A stretch of 6,671 bases of DNA from Thermoplasmatales archaeon (GTDB lineage Archaea; Thermoplasmatota; JASEFT01; JAUWIS01), in NCBI GenBank assembly GCA_030019485.1, contig JASEEW010000100.1, forward strand, positions 1 through 6,671. Direction: 5' to 3'. Under the pieces are notes generated by a model that did not search any database, was not told where the DNA came from, and was given only the letters and a program-made list of their open reading frames with translations. Both the position numbers and the translations under genes were made by a program. The first letter of the stretch is position 1. The number at the start of each line of letters is the position of its first letter. This document shows, in pieces, positions 5,124 to 6,671 of the stretch.

Positions 5124-6206
5124 TTATTGTGTATGTGCTTCCTGGAATTCTTTTAAAAACTCTGCTACTTCTTCAGCTGCTTCAACAGGGACTGCATTGT
5201 AGAGTGATATTCTCATTCCACCAACCGACCTGTGACCTTTGATTCCAACAAAACATTTCCCTTTTGCCTGATTAATGCATTCAGCCTCAAGCTCCTCCGA
5301 GGGTAATCTGAACGTAACATTCATGTTTGATCTAGAGTTAGGTTCAGCATGCCCTTTGTAAAAACCATTGCTTTTATCAATGAGCCCATAAACAATGGAT
5401 GATTTCTTCTTGTTTCTTTTCTCAATTTCATTTAAACCGCCAATGGATTTTATCCATTCCAGCACGAGTTTGCACACATATATGCTGAAGCAGGGTGGTG
5501 TGTTAAAAAGCGAGTTTTTTTCTGCATGCGTTTTATAACTAATCATTGTCGGAAGAGCCTTACCCCTGTTAATAAGGTCTTCCCTGATGAGCACAGCAGT
5601 CACCCCTGCTGGACCAAGGTTCTTCTGCGCGCTTGCATAGAGCACACCAAATTTTTTAATATCCACAGGCCTGCTTAAGAAGTCCGAGCACATGTCACTC
5701 ACAAGCGGGGCATCTCCTATAGCAGGATAGTTCTGCCACTGCGTCCCATAAATTGTGTTGTTTGAAGTAATATGGGCATAAGATATATTATCATTAAAGC
5801 TAACGTTTGATGGTATGTAGGAGAAGTTTTTGTCTTCAGAGGAGGCTACCACGTTAACATCGCCGTAAAACTTTGCTTCCTTTATTGCTTTCTTTGACCA
5901 GGAGCCTGTGTTCACATACTCAGCAGGCTTGCCTTCCAGCATGAGATTTGCTGGGACCATATAAAACTGTGTGGAGGAGCCGCCCTGAAGCCAAAGCACT
6001 TTGTATTCATCAGGGATATTGTAAATTTTTCTCATAAGTTCGTTTGCATCATTTATAACATTCTCGAATTCCTTTGACCTGTGGGAGATTTCAAGAATAG
6101 ACATCCCTGTTCCATGGTAATCCAAAAGTTCTTCTTTCACTTTTTCCAAGACAGGCAGAGGCAGTGCAGCTGGTCCTGGATTGAAATTGTATGCGCGTTT
6201 AACCAT
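5124..6206 (-). CDS. serC: Phosphoserine aminotransferase
   Basis: This 360-residue PLP-dependent class V aminotransferase converts 3-phosphohydroxypyruvate and glutamate to phosphoserine, the second step of serine synthesis. It has the bacterial-type SerC architecture: N-terminal FNPGPAALP (8-16), LWLQGGSSTQF (71-81) with the phosphate-binding GGSS, the PLP lysine Lys195 in ASAQKNLGPAG (191-201), and the C-terminal signature GHRSVGGMRISLYNAVP (324-340). Length matches the Escherichia coli enzyme closely. Several archaea use other, shorter or divergent aminotransferases for this step, so this copy may have come from bacteria, but I cannot test that here. The ATG at 6206 has GGTGAT just upstream. 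The promoter copies the pyrC block. No serA or serB is in the window. Confidence 0.96.
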   Translation of the reverse strand: MVKRAYNFNPGPAALPLPVLEKVKEELLDYHGTGMSILEISHRSKEFENVINDANELMRKIYNIPDEYKVLWLQGGSSTQFYMVPANLMLEGKPAEYVNTGSWSKKAIKEAKFYGDVNVVASSEDKNFSYIPSNVSFNDNISYAHITSNNTIYGTQWQNYPAIGDAPLVSDMCSDFLSRPVDIKKFGVLYASAQKNLGPAGVTAVLIREDLINRGKALPTMISYKTHAEKNSLFNTPPCFSIYVCKLVLEWIKSIGGLNEIEKRNKKKSSIVYGLIDKSNGFYKGHAEPNSRSNMNVTFRLPSEELEAECINQAKGKCFVGIKGHRSVGGMRISLYNAVPVEAAEEVAEFLKEFQEAHTQ

Positions 6207-6209
6207 TTT

Positions 6210-6215
6210 ATCACC
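6210..6215 (-). promoter_or_regulatory. Ribosome binding site of serC
   Basis: GGTGAT on the minus strand stands three bases before the ATG at 6206. If transcription starts about 29-30 bases after the second CTTAAA (first C at 6245), the mRNA would begin at or next to this site, leaving a leader of about 9-10 bases. Confidence 0.65.
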
Positions 6216-6236
6216 AAAAGCAGAATGCCATTACCT

Positions 6237-6259
6237 GAATTTAAGGTTTAAGGTGCGTA
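6237..6259 (-). promoter_or_regulatory. Probable serC promoter, copy of the pyrC promoter block
   Basis: On the minus strand 6259-6240 reads TACGCACCTTAAACCTTAAA, identical over 20 bases to 756-775 upstream of pyrC. In both copies the second CTTAAA is placed where a TATA box is expected: 30 bases before the serC SD and 27-30 bases before the pyrC start. C-rich heptads lie immediately upstream in both. Outside the block the two promoters differ, which suggests duplication of a mobile or gene-converted block, or a shared binding site. Confidence 0.55.
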
Positions 6260-6260
6260 T

Positions 6261-6300
6261 GAGTAGTTAGGGATTAGAGATTAGGGATACTGATTAGGGC
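6261..6300. repeat. Heptad-periodic repeat, third copy
   Basis: The plus strand shows GAGTAGT, TAGGGAT, TAGAGAT, TAGGGAT (6261-6288), then ACTGAT and TAGGGC. GAGTAGTTAGGG is shared with the minus-strand reading of the 3775 end of the second repeat. Unlike the other two copies it has no complementary arm, so it is a half unit. It fills the space between the stop of the partial gene on its right and the serC promoter block on its left. Confidence 0.75.
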
Positions 6301-6305
6301 ATTTT

Positions 6306-6671
6306 TCATCCATCTGGCATACCATCATCAGTATCCGTGAAATCTGAAAGGAAACCATAAATCACACTTATGCTGACATTTAGATTTGTGCTTGGTTTTG
6401 GGTCAACCAGAACAATCTTGTACATCAAATTTTTTCCAGAGTATTCAAAGTTATAGTTTGCTCCCTGCTCAATCTCCTGCCAATTAAACAGACCATCATT
6501 ATTGTTGTTAAATGGGTTCATCCCAAAACCATCACCAGCAAACAGCATAGAGGAAGGATAATCATCACAAAAAAGATTAGGATGAATAGAATGGTTATGG
6601 TTGTTTGAAAAAGAAATACTGGGATTTAGGTAATCCTCATAAAATATCTGAATATTTGTCTTTTCCCTCCT
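6306..6671 (-). CDS. 3' end of a probable secreted or surface protein (partial, possibly truncated)
   Basis: The minus-strand frame is open from the window edge to a TGA at 6308-6306, giving the last 121 residues; the start lies outside. The Met codon at 6548 is internal, since coding continues upstream without a stop. The fragment is rich in Asn, Ser, Asp and aromatic residues and low in Lys and Arg, as is common for extracellular proteins. NNNNDGLFNWQEIEQG (about 55-70) resembles a degenerate calcium-binding thrombospondin type 3 repeat. The end DTDDGMPDG (about 113-121) resembles the start of another such repeat. In these repeats GMPDG is usually followed by Trp and more sequence. Here the next codon is TGA, one base from TGG, with TAA three codons further on. 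The gene may have lost its C-terminal end. I do not recognise the family. Confidence 0.6.
   Translation of the reverse strand, partial: RREKTNIQIFYEDYLNPSISFSNNHNHSIHPNLFCDDYPSSMLFAGDGFGMNPFNNNNDGLFNWQEIEQGANYNFEYSGKNLMYKIVLVDPKPSTNLNVSISVIYGFLSDFTDTDDGMPDG

Noticed and set aside
689..6300. CRISPR array or insertion sequence as explanation of the repeats
   Set aside because: There are no uniform repeat-spacer units, no transposase gene and no clear target-site duplications. The units are 7 bases long and degenerate.
1..6671. tRNA, rRNA or riboswitch genes
   Set aside because: No cloverleaf-like or conserved rRNA stretches were seen. Spacers are all near 100 bases or less and are accounted for by promoters and heptad repeats.

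Overview
The window reads as AT-rich archaeal DNA. The main reasons are an archaeal histone of the HMf type, TATA-like boxes about 26 bases upstream of inferred transcription starts, Shine-Dalgarno (SD) sequences of the form GGTGA matching the archaeal 16S 3' end, and two genes that look leaderless. I cannot name the lineage from this sequence alone. A euryarchaeal or related histone-bearing group is likely, and nothing here is diagnostic of methanogenesis.

Layout: an AMMECR1-domain gene (+, 94-687) is followed by a spacer of 7-base repeats that runs into the promoter of pyrC (dihydroorotase, +, 797-2035). pyrC overlaps by 8 bases a small membrane protein of the 'small multi-drug export' family (+, 2028-2504). 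A histone gene (-, 2512-2715) converges on it with a 7-base gap. The histone and pdxS (PLP synthase subunit, +, 2802-3695) diverge from one short promoter region. pdxS converges on a DUF1015 gene (-, 3770-5110), and the gap between them is filled by a long imperfect hairpin made of the same 7-base repeats. DUF1015 lies 13 bases downstream of serC (phosphoserine aminotransferase, -, 5124-6206) in an apparent operon. Upstream of serC come a promoter copy nearly identical to that of pyrC, more 7-base repeats, and the 3' end of a probable surface-protein gene (-, 6306 to the window edge).

Most genes are housekeeping: pyrimidine synthesis, vitamin B6 synthesis, serine synthesis and chromatin. SerC needs the PLP that PdxS helps make. 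SerC and DUF1015 look like one transcriptional unit, which suggests a role for DUF1015 in phosphoserine or serine metabolism.

The least ordinary part is between the genes. Three spacers carry a degenerate 7-base-periodic repeat (TAGGGRT-like, partly palindromic, one copy with a telomere-like G-quadruplex pattern). In two spacers the repeat runs into an exact 20-base block, TACGCACCTTAAACCTTAAA, which sits where the TATA box of pyrC or serC should be. I know of no named element with this design, but only a search of the whole genome can tell whether it is new.
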